Origin: Zonotrichia leucophrys gambelii
Lineage: Eukaryota; Chordata; Aves; Passeriformes; Passerellidae
Length of the DNA: 64,000 nucleotides
Direction: 5' to 3'
Assembly (NCBI RefSeq): GCF_028769735.1
Contig: NC_088178.1
Span: forward strand, 17,062,357-17,126,356
A program made the position numbers and the translations under genes. Positions 24,530-37,287 of this stretch are shown here, piece by piece. Positions within the stretch are counted from its first letter, which is position 1; each line of letters starts with the position of its first letter. The notes under the pieces are model-generated. The model saw nothing but the letters and a program-made list of their open reading frames with translations. It was not told the origin of the DNA and searched no databases.

Positions 24530-27500
24530 CATATAGTGTGTAACTGTTACCTATATGGCGTTGGTGAGGAAGATATGAAGACATCTTTGACTTTGTTGGG
24601 CATTCTCTTTAGAGATACTGCCTCCTTACTAAACCCAGTAACCCCATTTACTATCTGTGTGTTAGCTCTTAACTTGAATTTGGTCTAACATGAAACATTG
24701 ATGCTGAATGTTCTAATAATTTTCTTTTGAATTAACCAACTGAAAGGGGGTAAATGCAACAGCTATAGTTAGCAAAATTTGGCAGTTCATAAAATAATAT
24801 TTTTTTTCTGGTACGTTAGTTCCTCTAATAATTGAATAATCTTATCAAATTCTGTGGCTTTTGATCATAAAATTTATTTTTAAAACCAATTTCTTAAAGT
24901 TTGCCATTTTGTATCTTGATTAAGATTAATTGAAATAGGGTTAACTCAAATGTGGTTAACTTACTGTGAATATGGAACCTGACTTAAAGCAAAGATCTTG
25001 AGTATGAACAGATTCACAGTAACACTTCTGCAACTCCTGCTCTCTTCTGGAGCTGTTGTATTCAAACACACCTAAACTCACCTCGTTTAGCTGCATGACC
25101 TGTGGGATCATAGTTGAAGACTCTATGGCTGCAGGCATACTGAACTCTATTATTTCATTGATATTTTGTCCACCAGTTTATAAATTAAGTATTTATCATG
25201 CAGAAGCTGTCATGCTTCAAAAGATTGTGGGGGCCGGATTTGTCCTACTTCAGGCAAGAATTGTATTTGTTGCAGTGTAGTTTTACCAATGGACCATGAT
25301 GTGGAGTTTTGTTTTATGTCTGCTGAATAAATAACTCTTTGATCCATAGATCACACAGCAGGCACTGACTAGTTTCCTTTGTTGGATGCCTCCACTTGTA
25401 CTAGATATCTTAGATACAGAGTTTTTGCTATGTTAAAAAAACTTATTGCCTGAATTTTTTTGGATGTAATGCAGTCCCTCTCAGTGTTATGTTGGTATAC
25501 ACAAGAGTTTCCCTTAAAGCATGTCAATATTCACCCTGCCATTGAAGGTGCTGTTACTATTGTGGACTTTAATGTGGTATAGATCTTTCCCAGAATCTGA
25601 GAACTAAAAGACTGCATATAGCCTTGCCTGTCCTCATTTTGGAGCTGGACAAGACATCAGATTAGGTAGGTCAGCACATCAGTAGGTATTGAGCTAACCA
25701 TAAAGGAGCCTTGGAACAGTGGTTAAAGAAACATCGATTTTTTTAATGCTAGAAATATTTGTGCATAGGATGGATTTCCACATTTGCCCTTTACTACTGC
25801 ATTGACAAAAAAATAAAAATCCACACTTGTTTGTTTTTCATCAGGTGGAAATGTGTAGTACACACAAATATTTGCCACCTTGTTTGACCTTGTCCCAAGA
25901 TATTTACATCTTGGAACCCATTTAAATTTTCTTGTTTTGTTGGACTTTGAAGTATTTGGCTGTGAAAGAGTTGTTGTTGACATACCAAATATTAATTTTA
26001 GCTTTAACTGCTTATCATACTGTATATGCTGCATGGAAATGAGAAACACTTAAACCAGTTGACTTCACCTGCTCTTTTCAAGACAGAAGTATATTTATTT
26101 AAAGGAAGGAATAAACAGCCAAGGTTCAAAATACTGAGCCTAATATACCTGAGTAAAATAATAACAAACCCTTTCTTAGGGATATTTGAAAAACATCTGT
26201 GTTTGTGCTGAAATGCTCCTTGCCTTAAGAAAAAGAAAAATAAACTCCACCAAAAACAAACCAGAAAACTGCAAAATGGAACTGACCTGTATGTCTGTTA
26301 AGATGTGGCCATTCTGAGCTGAACTTTTTGATAACAGTTGATGCCAAATCCTTCTGATGTCTGTGTGTAGAAGGATGAAGGATCATATTTTGGGCTGGCT
26401 TCTGCGCTTTTTGGGGTTGTATCATTACGTATGTGTAAGTCTGTACGAGTCTGTTCCCTGTACTTTCAAAAGTAGAGTTTAAATTAATACAGAGACCTGG
26501 AGCAGTACAATATTCCCAGTACAATACTCTACTCTTTTAAAAAGCAAACCTTGAAAAGTTCTGGCCATTTTGCTATGTGGCTACTGTGGTTCTGATCCAT
26601 CTCGCCTCACCTGCTGCTCTTGACATGTGTGATGTTAACAGTTGTATAAAATATGTTCTGCTGTTTTACCTGTACAAGGGGAGTTGCAAAATGCTGGAAG
26701 AATCCTCCTGTCACCCAGGATTATGTGATTCAGATTTGAGAGTGGAGACCCAAAATTATACTTACAACTTTTTCATAACTACTGCTATTTGTGTATATAG
26801 CAGATTTCAAAACAGTGATCATGTTGCAATATCAAAATGCAAATCTCATGTATATCCAGTAAAGAGTATTGTGTGACAAAATCTGTGATGAGTATGAGAC
26901 TGAAACTTATAATGAGAAATTCAGCATTTTAGAAATCTGTGGAAATAGGCCCACCAATTTCACAGAGTTTATTTACATTTTAAAGCCCCAGGAGTAGTGA
27001 CAGGAATTTGTGCATTAATGTGTTGATGCAAACGAGTTGTCAGTTTAGGGCACGAGAGAAATTCCTGCAAAACTGAATATTAAGGTGGGCAAAGGTGCTA
27101 CAATAGATCACAGAGGAAGCTGAACAATATTGCTTATTTCAGAAGGAGTTTGAGTGCTCTTCACAATCTAAATGACATTCCAGCTGTGTGAGCTCCACCA
27201 AATCACTCAAAATTAGTATGGAAATGGAGACATCTTCTGAAATTGCATAGTGTACACCTTTATTTAAAATAATGTTTGCAACTTTTCTTTTGAATGTCTG
27301 CATTTAAATTCTTCCATATCAACAGAATTGTTGCTTATTCTTTGTATTAGAATGGCACTCAGGTAGTTTTAGTTGTGTTTATTGTTTGAATGATCTGCAT
27401 CAATGGTGCTTGCTGTCTGCTTTGTAATTTGTTGCTGCAGGTGAATGTGACTTTGAATCAGTCTTTTTATCTGAAGATAATATTTTTGAGCAATCTGAAA

Positions 27501-30254
27501 CAGCATTCAGCCATTCCAATGATGGCCCCTGTATTTAAAACAGCCCCTTCCTGATTTGCTTTGTCTGTTTTTCACTGTAAGACTCATCATATGTATTTCT
27601 TGACATTGTTCTGGTAGTTTTTATAACGTCTACACCTAACTGATCCATGCAATTCTAGCTATGGTTTTAAGTTTACAATGCATTTGTGTTAAGAAAGCCA
27701 GGATCTCAGCTGGTGCAAGTTAGTATAGCTCTCCTGAAATCAATAGTGCTCTGCCAGTTTCTACTCTTTGATGATCTGGCCATAATAATGTAATATTACT
27801 GAAGAGATAACACAGTGAAAAGGAAGCATTATACTGATTCAGCTGGGGCAGCTATTAGATTGGAGTACTGCTGAGCACATATTGTCTAATATTCACCTAA
27901 TGGCTGATATCCATTTCATGAGACAAAATTTTTAAATCTCCACTAAGCGGAGTTAATGAAGTTAGTTCTTCAGTGTAGAGCATGTGATTTTTAAAAAAAC
28001 TTCAGCTCTTTACCAAAATGCATAGTGTTCTGTTGGAATAAGATTAGCTGATAAGATTAGTATGTAAGAGTGAGTTTTGCCCACTTGTCTGCAGGGATGT
28101 GGCACCAAGGCTTTTTGGCTTTATAAACACCATTGGAATTGAAAAGCTTACTGTATGAATGTCCTTTCAAAAATCCTAAGATGCTTCTATTGAACTTTTA
28201 TTGTGAGTAGCCATTCTCAGGGTAACTCAGAGTAAAATGCAGCTGGTTTACGTTGAGAAGAAAACATTCAACATGTCTTGGCAGATCTCTATAATAACAC
28301 ATACCTTTGTTTCCTTTTGTAAATGGGAATATGCTCTCACGCATAGTGCAAATTGCAATATCTTTAGAGAAATGCTTTTAGGGATAAAATGGATATGAAA
28401 ACAGAATAACAAGTTTCACTTCTAAATGTGCAAAGATTCATAATATGTTGTTCTAATTATACTAAGTCATATTTTTCTCCCACTCTACAGAGACATTAAC
28501 TATAGTGGCTCTTTCAGGTAACTTTCTATAGCACTATGATATCAAAGGCAGATAATATTATTGTCTCTTCTTCAGTATGGTTTTAAATAAGTTGTAATCT
28601 TCAGTTAATATTCAAGTCAATTATTAATTGCACTCAAGCTTTTTTTGCTCAGTTCACTTCTAATTTAATGACAGTCAAAAAGAAGATTTAATTTTCATAC
28701 TTTTATCCTCTAGCACATGCTAATGGTAAAGCCAGGGTTTTTATTTATGATTTATTTTCCTAACATAACTGCAATACACAGCAGTGCTAACCATAAGCAC
28801 TTGGGCAAATTGCTGCCGGCAGGAGCACACATAATGTCTGGGCTTACATGCAGGGTATTGGATGGAAGTCTTTGGAATACCATCTGTGATTGCTCAGATA
28901 TATCTTATTTTCAGAGTTTATTCCATATTTTTTTTCCCAAAGTTATAGTAAAAAGTAAAGTGACAAGTCTCTAAGCTTACTGTCTGCCAATGGTCTGATT
29001 TCTTTTGTCTTTTGAAATTGAGATAGAAAAAACAATATGTGAAAATAAACTTTGGGAAGTAATATGACATTTTTACTGCATTTTTCTCAGTGTTGAAAAT
29101 GGCACTTTCTCCTGGCCAAATATACTTTGCAATGCTTGGAGAAGTACTTCACAATATTTCAACTGGCTTTGAAATGTGGTTTATTTCTTTTCTTTTTATT
29201 TAAAAAAATTCTTATTGTATCTAATTCAAAAACTAGAGTTATGCTTTTTGATTGCAGGTTTGTCTTTTATATTGAAAGAGACTTGCTCTCTTTTCACTTT
29301 TTAAAAAAAATCGTGCATGCTAAATGAGTACCTTGCATTGTTCTCATAAAGCAGAGTTACAGATCACCCATATTTTCCCTTACTCTTTGGAAAAATAAGC
29401 TGGATTAGTCTTCTCCTCTCTCATGAAATTCTTTTGGTAATTCTTCCTTGCTCAGCTTACAAGCAGGGACAATGGCCACAAAATCACCCTTCTTGCTGCT
29501 CACCTGATCAGAATGCTGAATAGCAATGGAACACCCTGTACCCTCCACCTTCCCTGGCCAGCAATAAGGAACTCCAGCTGCAGTAACGTTTTGGGCAGTG
29601 TTTCACACTTGACCTCTTCCAAGAGATTTGCAGACTCTAAGACAGTTGAGACCAAAGATCAAAAGCTCTTTCTGTGTGCTTTCTTGATCTATTATCTATC
29701 TGCATGAATGTAACAAAAAGATAGCTGGTAGGCTTAATTTTTGTTCATTATCCTTGATAGTTATTTCTGTTTGTAACATGCTTTCCTGACAGTTACACTA
29801 ATAACAGTGAAGCTTGGAAGGAAATATGGATGAAATCATTGTGGAACAGGCAAGAAAACTTAGCTGAATGCTTTATTGGCCCATGACAATCACTTTTACT
29901 TCATCTGTATAGGGTGAGCTGATGCATTTGGTTGTGAAATTTCCCCTTTCACTGGCTGTTTCAGATACAATGTAGCCTGGTTGCTGAACTTTATTCTGTC
30001 AGAATTATTTAGATGTGTTTTTTCATGTGTCTAAGGAAAAAGTAAATCTTAAATCAGAGTTATCCACACATTAAAAGAACAAAACCATACAAAGTTATTT
30101 GTACTATATCTACTATTTGTTGATGTCTATTATCTTTATAAAATGAAGCAGGTTTTCTTTTCCAGCACCCTAGGTAGGGGAATGGTAACTACAAAAGAGG
30201 CTTCATACTTTATAATACTTTCAAACCATTGTGTATAACAAGTGGTGTTATGGC
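24530..30254. other. Non-coding DNA, no gene seen
   Basis: AT-rich sequence with short, unrelated frames on both strands. An acidic frame of about 30 codons follows a CAG at 27,438-27,440 but has no downstream donor or homology that I can recognise. I see no transposon ends, RNA genes or arrays. Confidence 0.6.
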
Positions 30255-30299
30255 ATATCAAACCAAGACAGGGTGATCCCCCTTCCCTTGGTTTGATAT
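30255..30299. repeat. 13-bp perfect inverted repeat (hairpin)
   Basis: Arms 30,255-30,267 and 30,287-30,299 are exact reverse complements, with a 19-nt spacer that can itself pair AGGG with CCCT. The stem is shorter than a typical microRNA precursor stem, and the flanks do not extend the pairing. The role is unknown. Confidence 0.8.
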
Positions 30300-32304
30300 A
30301 CTTTCAGCTTCTTTAAAGGCTCTTGAGATCAGGACCTCTACAGAGTCTTTGAAGCTTGTGTTTCTCTTTCACTAGAAAGTGAAGCCTTGGCTTTTAATGG
30401 CAGCTCAGCAAATATCTCATCAATATTTAAAGTGTCAAGTGTACCTCTGTTAGAGGTACCAATCACAGATCAAAGATAGTAGCACTGAGGTGCTGCATTT
30501 CCTTCAAAGATCTTCACAGCTGAGCTTTCCCTTTTGTTGGCAAAGAACTTTTTAACATTCGTTGCTTGCATGAGTCTTAAACATGTTGTTTGACAACTGT
30601 GGGGAATTAAATGTTTTGTTACCATAGCCAGTGAGGATGGTACAATAGTTCTGAATAATCCTTTGGGCTGGTTTAAGAAAGGAGAATGCTTGGAAAGCCT
30701 TTTGCTGGCTGTTTCTACCTTTCTTTAGTTGAACAAAGGCTGTTGCACTTAATGGTAAAAATGTCATGCTATTTGAAGAGGTCAAGAAGAATTCAAAATG
30801 GATGAAAGTTTAGTGACAGGTACAAATAAGCTGTAGTAGGGTAGTTCTTTTTTGCCCTTTTCTCTTTCAGTGAGGATTTAGGATGGTTATTTCCTTGTAT
30901 TTTTTTATATCCTCTGTTGCCTTCCTTCTAATTATTATGTGAGGCTTGTGAAATGGCTGTGAAACCTAATCTTTGTTACTCTTCTAGATTGTGCTGAGTT
31001 GTTTTGCATTTAACATCTGTTAAAACAATGACAACTACACTAATAAGGATTTTCAGTATTTCCTTTATGATTTATCCATTTCCTTGTTGTAATTCTGATT
31101 GGCACATACCCATAGATGTAGTCTAATGTCAAGGTGATCAACAGAATTGAAACGGTGAGTGGCTGAAGTGATGACTCTTTAAAAGAAAAGGGAGATTTGG
31201 AATAGTCATGCTTCATGATTGTGTGGGAAACAGAAAATTAGTGTTAAGAATCTTATCAGATGACTCTTGTTCAATACAGAATATTTTGGTTCTTTGAGCT
31301 GCTATGTGATTGTCTCCAGAGTGCACTGGGAGCAACAGGTCTGAAATGTGTGTAATTAGAGAGTGTTTACCCTGAAGACTGTATTTTGCTGAATAACATC
31401 TCCTTGTAAAACAAAGAAATTTGTCTTCCTCAAACAGTTCATAAACTTTCCAGTTATGAACCTCAGAATATACTTAAGCATTACAGTGGAGTAGGTGTCA
31501 ATTTATATTTTTCAAAGCTGTTGGCAGAGCAAAGAGTCTAATGCTGCTGTTGTACAGAGGAAAAGGGCAGCTACTGTTCTACCCCATACAAGGTTGTTCT
31601 TTTGCTGCTCCTCATTACTGAATGTGTCATGATCCAGATTTTAGTATGTTTAGGTATTTCAGTGTTTTCTACTGACTAGCTTGTAAGTCATATGGATTTC
31701 AGATGGCCAGAGATCTTACCAAATAACAAATTTACTTCAAAGAAGCCTTGTAAGCTTTATGACTGTAGTGGGTTTTCATGTATGGGTATTGTATCTACAG
31801 CAATCCTCGTTCACATCTGTCAGCACTCGTAGCACACTGGTGTGTGGGTTCTGGGTGGCTCTGTATAAACCACTGGCTCTAATCTGTCTTTAGAGACATT
31901 TTTTCGGAGACCCCTGTTTCAGGGAAGAGTCCGTGTAGAGGGTAAGATTTTGCCCTAGAGTAACAGCATGGAAACTGTTTGGAAAGAAACTTTCAGAATG
32001 ACGTCAGCTAACATTCAATTCTTCTGTCCTTTTTCCTTGTGCTGGAGATGTTCTGTGACTTTGTTCAATGAATGTGGCAAGGCTATAAGTAAAACTGGCA
32101 GTGGAAATGCTGGCCCAGTGCTATGAGCTGCAGACCATTTATATCCTATCAAGACCCTTGAATTGGCTGTATGCCCAGGAATAGCAAGGAGACTTCCTGC
32201 TCATGGCTGCATCTTGCTTTTTGAAGAGGATTATATGTAAGCTGACAGCACAGCATAAATGTTCCCTAAGTTAATTTTCATTGTGAATAAACTCTGTGCC
32301 TTAA
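30300..32304. other. Non-coding DNA, no gene seen
   Basis: AT-rich sequence without recognisable genes or repeats. An 8-bp inverted repeat around a 3-nt loop lies near 30,440-30,460. Confidence 0.6.
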
Positions 32305-33750
32305 AGTGTCCAGCTGTGATTTGACTCGTTCTAGAAGTGGAGAATCCACCATCACTGGTGGTAGACTGCTACCCTATTTTCTTTTACCTAGCAGTTGAGA
32401 TCAGCAATTTATTTTAAATTAGGATTTACCTCTCAGCTTCCAGCTGGGGATTGTGTTGTACCTCTGCCTACTCAACAGAAGTAGGCAGAGATATCCTATA
32501 ATTATTTGTTCCTAGGTTTATTACCCTATGTTTGACCATGTTGAAATTAATATAATTTGTGCCTCTTCTCTACAGTGGTCTGGGCTCTTCTCTTCATTAC
32601 TAACTTGTGCCAAAATCCTCTTTGCTTGTCAGCTTGATAGGTAAAGAGTCTATATTTTCTTACAGAGACTGATAAAAATGCTAAATAATTCTAATATGAG
32701 CAAAATTTGGTCTCTGTAGGAGTTCAGAGGACATCTTCAATAGATTGTCCACTTGCTGATGTATTTTGAGTTCTGTCAGTTAATAAATTTTGAATATTCC
32801 ACTGATCTTTTCTAAATCTTTATTTAAAGTGACACACAAGCAGCTTTAACATGACCTTGCCTGCATCTGAAGCCATATTAACCCTCTCCCTCAGGTCATA
32901 CCACAACTTTTAAAGTTACAAGTACTCCATTATTTTTAATAGCTTTCTTTAGGAAGTTCCCTGAATTTCATGATCTACCAGCAATAAAATAAACTTTCCT
33001 CCAGCTGTTGGATCACAGTTTTCTAATTTTGCTGATCTGAAAAGAAATCTTGGTGTGGTAGCTTCTCAGTATTACTTCCCTAAATCACTTCTGGTTGGTA
33101 GTATATTTTCTTGACAGTATTGAATCATATTGGAATTCTCCCAAATTCAGAATGAAACTAGTTTGTGAGCCTTTCAATGCTGTTTGTTTTTAATGGCCTT
33201 TCTACTGTATTAATCTATTACTGTACTAATACTGCTGTTAGAATGCATTTTGTTGCTAATGTACTTTGAAAAATCCTTATTGTCCTTAATTGTGTCAGCC
33301 ATTGATTTCTCATTGACAATAGCCTCAAGCATTCTAGCAATCTCCTGACTCTTAATTTATATTAATTGCTATCAATGTTCCCTTTTTTACTTTAATTATT
33401 TATTTTTACACATGCTTTTACTTTCCCTGTAAGTCTTTTTCCACTAATGTTGATTAATTTTTCCTTGATTATGGATTTTGTGGCATCTAATGCAATATTT
33501 TTAACTCTTAGCAGTTATCATGGAAATGATTTAATAGGTCTTCATATTTAAAAAATGGTTTCAACCACACTATATTCCAGTCATGTGAATTTCAATCTCT
33601 AGATAATTTTTAATTATTGTATTCAACTTGTGGTCAATGTGATGGTATGTATTGTAGAGTAATGAGGAAGAAAAACCAGAATAAGCAGCCAGTATATAAT
33701 TTTCTTAAAGGTCTATCGATGTGATCACTGGTATTTTGATATGACTGTAG
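32305..33750 (-). mobile_element. Ancient CR1/L3-type LINE, decayed, minus strand
   Basis: Read on the plus strand this is the reverse complement of an old amniote CR1-family non-LTR retrotransposon, with its 3' end at the left. Several blocks are collinear with the family as I remember it. The 3' region has 'ctcagcttccagctgg' near 32,440. The reverse transcriptase block follows at about 32,660-32,720. The 'ttattgtccttaa' block is at about 33,275, and a further block near 33,620 resembles 'ttcagctttgtgaaattgg'. On the minus strand at about 32,660-32,720 the RT motif that in intact CR1 reads G-V-P-Q-G-S survives as E-L-L-Q-R-P, followed by a stop, so the gene is dead. Many substitutions and small indels show great age. 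A 9-nt-loop hairpin (32,462-32,490) sits inside it, and a 26-bp-period duplication (33,823-33,864) lies just beyond it. The boundaries are approximate. Confidence 0.7.
32462..32490. repeat. 10-bp inverted repeat within the old LINE
   Basis: Arms 32,462-32,471 and 32,481-32,490 are perfect reverse complements with a 9-nt loop. The right arm has no counterpart in the LINE sequence I recall, so it may be a local templated insertion that copied the left arm in inverse. Confidence 0.75.
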
Positions 33751-34880
33751 GTTAATACTTAGCAGTCTTCTGAAAGCCATTGTTATTTCAAGTGGTTTGA
33801 ACTTCTATCTTTCAGCTTATCATACTCAAATATGATAAGTTGGTATTGTACTCAAATGTGATAATGGTTCTTTTGTCTAAACATTGAACCAAATATGCGT
33901 TTAAACCCTCCTGATGCAGACAAGTTTACATTCTCTGAAGAGATAGGCTATCACAAAGAAATACTAGTGTGTGTATTAGGAAAGGTTGTAAAAAATAAAT
34001 TTTCTTTCTTTAAATATGAAATTTTGATAGAAATTTAGAAGAGTCCTCCTTCTCTTCAAGAAGTATGGTCTAGTGTGTTTTTTAAAGAAAGTACAGACAC
34101 TTGGGCTCTCACTTCCTCAGACTCTTGAAACTTCTGAACTAGATCTTAACTGGTGAATTGTTGGCTAAATCTAGCACTGAGAGCACTCTGTATAGCTATG
34201 CACCTGCACTAAATGGCACTAAAATAAAAATTATTATAAGATAAAATGTTTTCTCACTGTAAGCAGCATAACTCTATTGGAGTTTGAGAAGATAACCATG
34301 CATGTGTCAGGGATGTATGGATTAGTGCTGAGCTCTGTGATGCTGCAGCTAAACTGATGGTTTTGATGAGCATGTAACTAACTAAAACAAGTAATTATTA
34401 CTTGAATGTGGTAAAAGCAACACACGCCATGAATTTCTACAAGTATGCTGAAGATCTTAATGTTTTAGCCATAAGAATTGACATATTCTAATTGGTGAGT
34501 GGGGTGGAAACAGCCTTTTTGTCTTTTGTTGATCTTCTGTGTGACCTTCCCATGGTCAAAGAAACTAAATAAAATGTATCCATCTGAACCAAACAAAAAG
34601 GGAGCACATCACTTAGTAGAAGGAAAAGTTGGTGTTTGCAGATTTAGAAGATAATATTTAATCAAAAGCCATCAAGAATTCTGGCACAAAATTCTGTGCC
34701 TATTTATATAAATAATTCCTTTCATTGAAGGTGAAGCTGGCTAAAACTAACCTCTACTGCAGTAAGGACAGGTGAGGTTGCCTAAGGCAGTGGTAAAGAC
34801 AGGGCCAGATTCAGCTGTTTCTTAAAATGGTTGTGGCTCCAGGAGTGAATTTGCATCAGTGTACAAGTATTTAAATAACA
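33751..34880. other. Non-coding DNA between two CR1 copies
   Basis: No gene seen. It holds the tandem pair 33,823-33,838 and 33,849-33,864 (16-mers differing at one base, period 26 bp). The first copy also forms an 8-bp-arm hairpin with the sequence just before it. Confidence 0.6.
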
Positions 34881-35416
34881 AATTCTTTGGGTTGAAAAAG
34901 ACCCGAAAGATAATCTTGTTCCAGCACCCTGCCATGGGCAAAGCCACCCTCCACTAGACCAGGCTGTTCCAAGCCCCGTCCAACCTGGCCTTGAACACTT
35001 CCAGAGATGGATATCCACAGCTTTTCTGGGCAACCTCTTCCAGTGCCTTACCACTCTCCCAGGAAAGAATTTCTTCCTAATATCTGACCTTAACCTATTC
35101 TCTTTCAATTTAAAGCCATTCCCCCTTGCCCTATCACTCCATGCCCTTGTAAATAGTCCCTTTCCTACTCTTTGGTGTGGCTCCTTCAGGTACTGAAAGG
35201 TGCTGCAAAGTCACCAGGAGCCTTCTACTCCTCCAGGCTGAACAACCCCGACCCTTTCAGCCTTTCCTCACAGCTCTCTGATCAGTTTTATGGCCTTCTC
35301 TAGACTTGCACTAACATAACAGCATGTTTCCTCTGCTGAGGATCCCAGAGCTGAAGGCATTGCTCCAGGTGGAGTCTCACCAGAGCATAGTGGAGAGCCA
35401 GAATTATCTTCTCCAA
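34881..35416 (-). mobile_element. CR1 LINE, 5'-truncated, minus strand
   Basis: Clear avian CR1 retrotransposon 3' fragment in reverse orientation. On the plus strand it begins with a degenerate form of the CR1 3' end ('aattctttgggttg', then 'aaaagaccc'). It runs through hallmark phrases such as 'gaatttcttcctaatatctg', 'ccattcccccttgccctat' and 'ctccaggctgaacaaccc', and ends near 'ggtggagtctcaccagagca'. Only about the last 0.5 kb is present, the usual result of incomplete reverse transcription, and none of the ORF2 catalytic region remains. It is much less diverged than the LINE at 32.3-33.75 kb. The 108-residue minus-strand frame inside it is not a functional protein. No clear target-site duplication is visible. 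Confidence 0.94.
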
Positions 35417-37041
35417 AGGTATTAGGCATGAATTTTAAGAGTCAGATAAGCAAAGAAAGAGGTTTTTATTCTGGGACAATATTTTAGTCAAGGCATTGAA
35501 TTGACAAACAACATGCAAATTTAAAATATTGATAAATTTTAATGGAGTAGTCGAGTACTTTGTTTTCCTGTAGTTTTTTTTTTAAATAATAAAGACTTTT
35601 ACACATAACTCATTTCTAATTTAAAATTATCTATTTAAAAACACAAAGTTCTTTTCAACTGAAGAGACCAACAATTTTTCATTGTGGAAGAGCTGAAATG
35701 GGACAGCTTGTCAAATTTTTTTTATAGTAGTGGATTTCTTAGAACTGACTGTATATTAATTTAGGTTCAATTAATTGGTATTCCATGGGGGGAAAACTCC
35801 CAACATTCAATTCGAAAATTCCAAGCCAACACAGTTGTAAGTTATTTGGAATAACAGGGCTTTATGAAAGGCCTTTTTGCCAGCTATTTGCTCACCAAAT
35901 TCAATCTCCTGTTTGTTATTCATAGATGGTTTGCCTTCCATGGTCTTTAACAGAGTGAAGTCAGAAATGCTGCTCTAGTTGAGCAGACTTGTTTTTTCTA
36001 TCTAAGCAGTAAAGTTTCCCTAGTTCCTGGTCCCTTTTGTTAATTGCTACACATATTAAATATCCATAAGTATAATATTTTATTAATATGAAGGTCACTG
36101 CTTATTTTACGTCATAAAGGGATAAAATAGAACTGTTGAGATGTGTTTGCACTGGTGTTGGCTAAATACCAATCTGTAGAGGATATGTTTATATCAGAAA
36201 ATTAAAAGGTGTTTCTGCATCTACCATTTTGTTTTGATATTCATTAAAAAATAATTTTTGTTCTCAATGAAGCACTACAGGTAATTTTTTAGTTAAGAGG
36301 AGGTAAGGAACACACGCATTTGAGAACCATTATTAAAGATGCATTTGAGTGAGTGAAGTAGTCTTCTCTCCATGAAAGCTATTCATTATGTTACTTCTGT
36401 GTTATTTCTATACTAAAGTTCCATTACTTAACAACCAGTAACTCAGCAGGAGGTCTTAGCAGGTAGAGGCCTCTTGCAGCTGACCTCCAGCTGCAGTGGC
36501 AGAACATCACTGAGGGTCCATGGGCTGCAATTAGAGTACAAAAACTGGCAGGTAGAGCGTGACAGAGTGTATTAACAGCAAAATGCCATATCTCTGAGTA
36601 GTCAGTCTGGATGCTACACGAGTGTCACTCATTCAGGAACAAGTAAAGTGTTATGTTAAAGAATAAATGTGCATATAGAATCCCTAAAGCTTAAGGAGGG
36701 GTGAAGGTAAGCATAGTGATAGAAAAACAAGAGCGCACAAATCTGCACAGCTTTTGAAATAATTTTGTTTTCCTTTCCCTTCCACTTTTTTCCATTCATC
36801 CTTTCCCCAGTTTGCCTTTAGCGAAAAATACAGAAGAATTTAAACACAGGGATCTAATATAAAAACCCCTTCATGCAAAGAGACAGTGCAACTGGCTTTA
36901 TATTGTTTCTATTTGTGGCTGGCTAGTTTTTTATTTTCTCATCAGCAACTGGCACTGCAACCAGTAAACCAGTTTCTTATAAGAGCAGCAGTGGTCTGGA
37001 GGTCCTGAATTATTCACTTTTGCTTCTATGTTCTAATTGCT
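35417..37041. other. Non-coding DNA, no gene seen
   Basis: AT-rich sequence without recognisable genes. The last 150 bases, up to the motif cluster at 37,042, have a more mixed composition and could be a conserved non-coding element, which only cross-species alignment could show. Confidence 0.55.
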
Positions 37042-37115
37042 CTGTCAATCAGTGGGCTGAAATGCAAGATGACAGCCAATAAGCAAAAGGACTGAACTCC
37101 CACAGATATAAAAAA
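37042..37115 (+). promoter_or_regulatory. Candidate regulatory cluster (PBX/MEIS-type site, CCAAT, TATA-like)
   Basis: The decamer at 37,042-37,051 is, on the minus strand, exactly TGATTGACAG, the composite PBX-PREP/MEIS site. A second TGACAG half-site lies at 37,070-37,075, directly followed by a CCAAT box (37,076-37,080) and, about 27 bp later, a TATA-like tataaaaaa (37,107-37,115). The spacing is compatible with a core promoter firing rightward around 37,140. Each motif alone is common by chance, and nothing in the sequence proves use. Confidence 0.3.
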
Positions 37116-37287
37116 GTAATTCAGATGACTCTGATGCATCCAGAAAACACCAAAATCCTTAAAAAACTAGAAACATGGTAACATTTCTAAAAGAACAACA
37201 CAAACCTTGTACTTCTTAACCCATCTTTTGTTAACATTATTGAATCTGCTAGTTACAGGATTCTTATTCAAAACTGTCAAATCCTAC

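Noticed and set aside
27441..27538. Acidic open frame after a CAG, looking like a small exon
   Set aside because: It ends in a stop with no donor site, has only about 30 codons and no recognisable homology; chance is adequate.
34782..35108. 108-residue minus-strand frame
   Set aside because: It lies within the 3' part of the CR1 element and its flank, and is not a real ORF2 segment.
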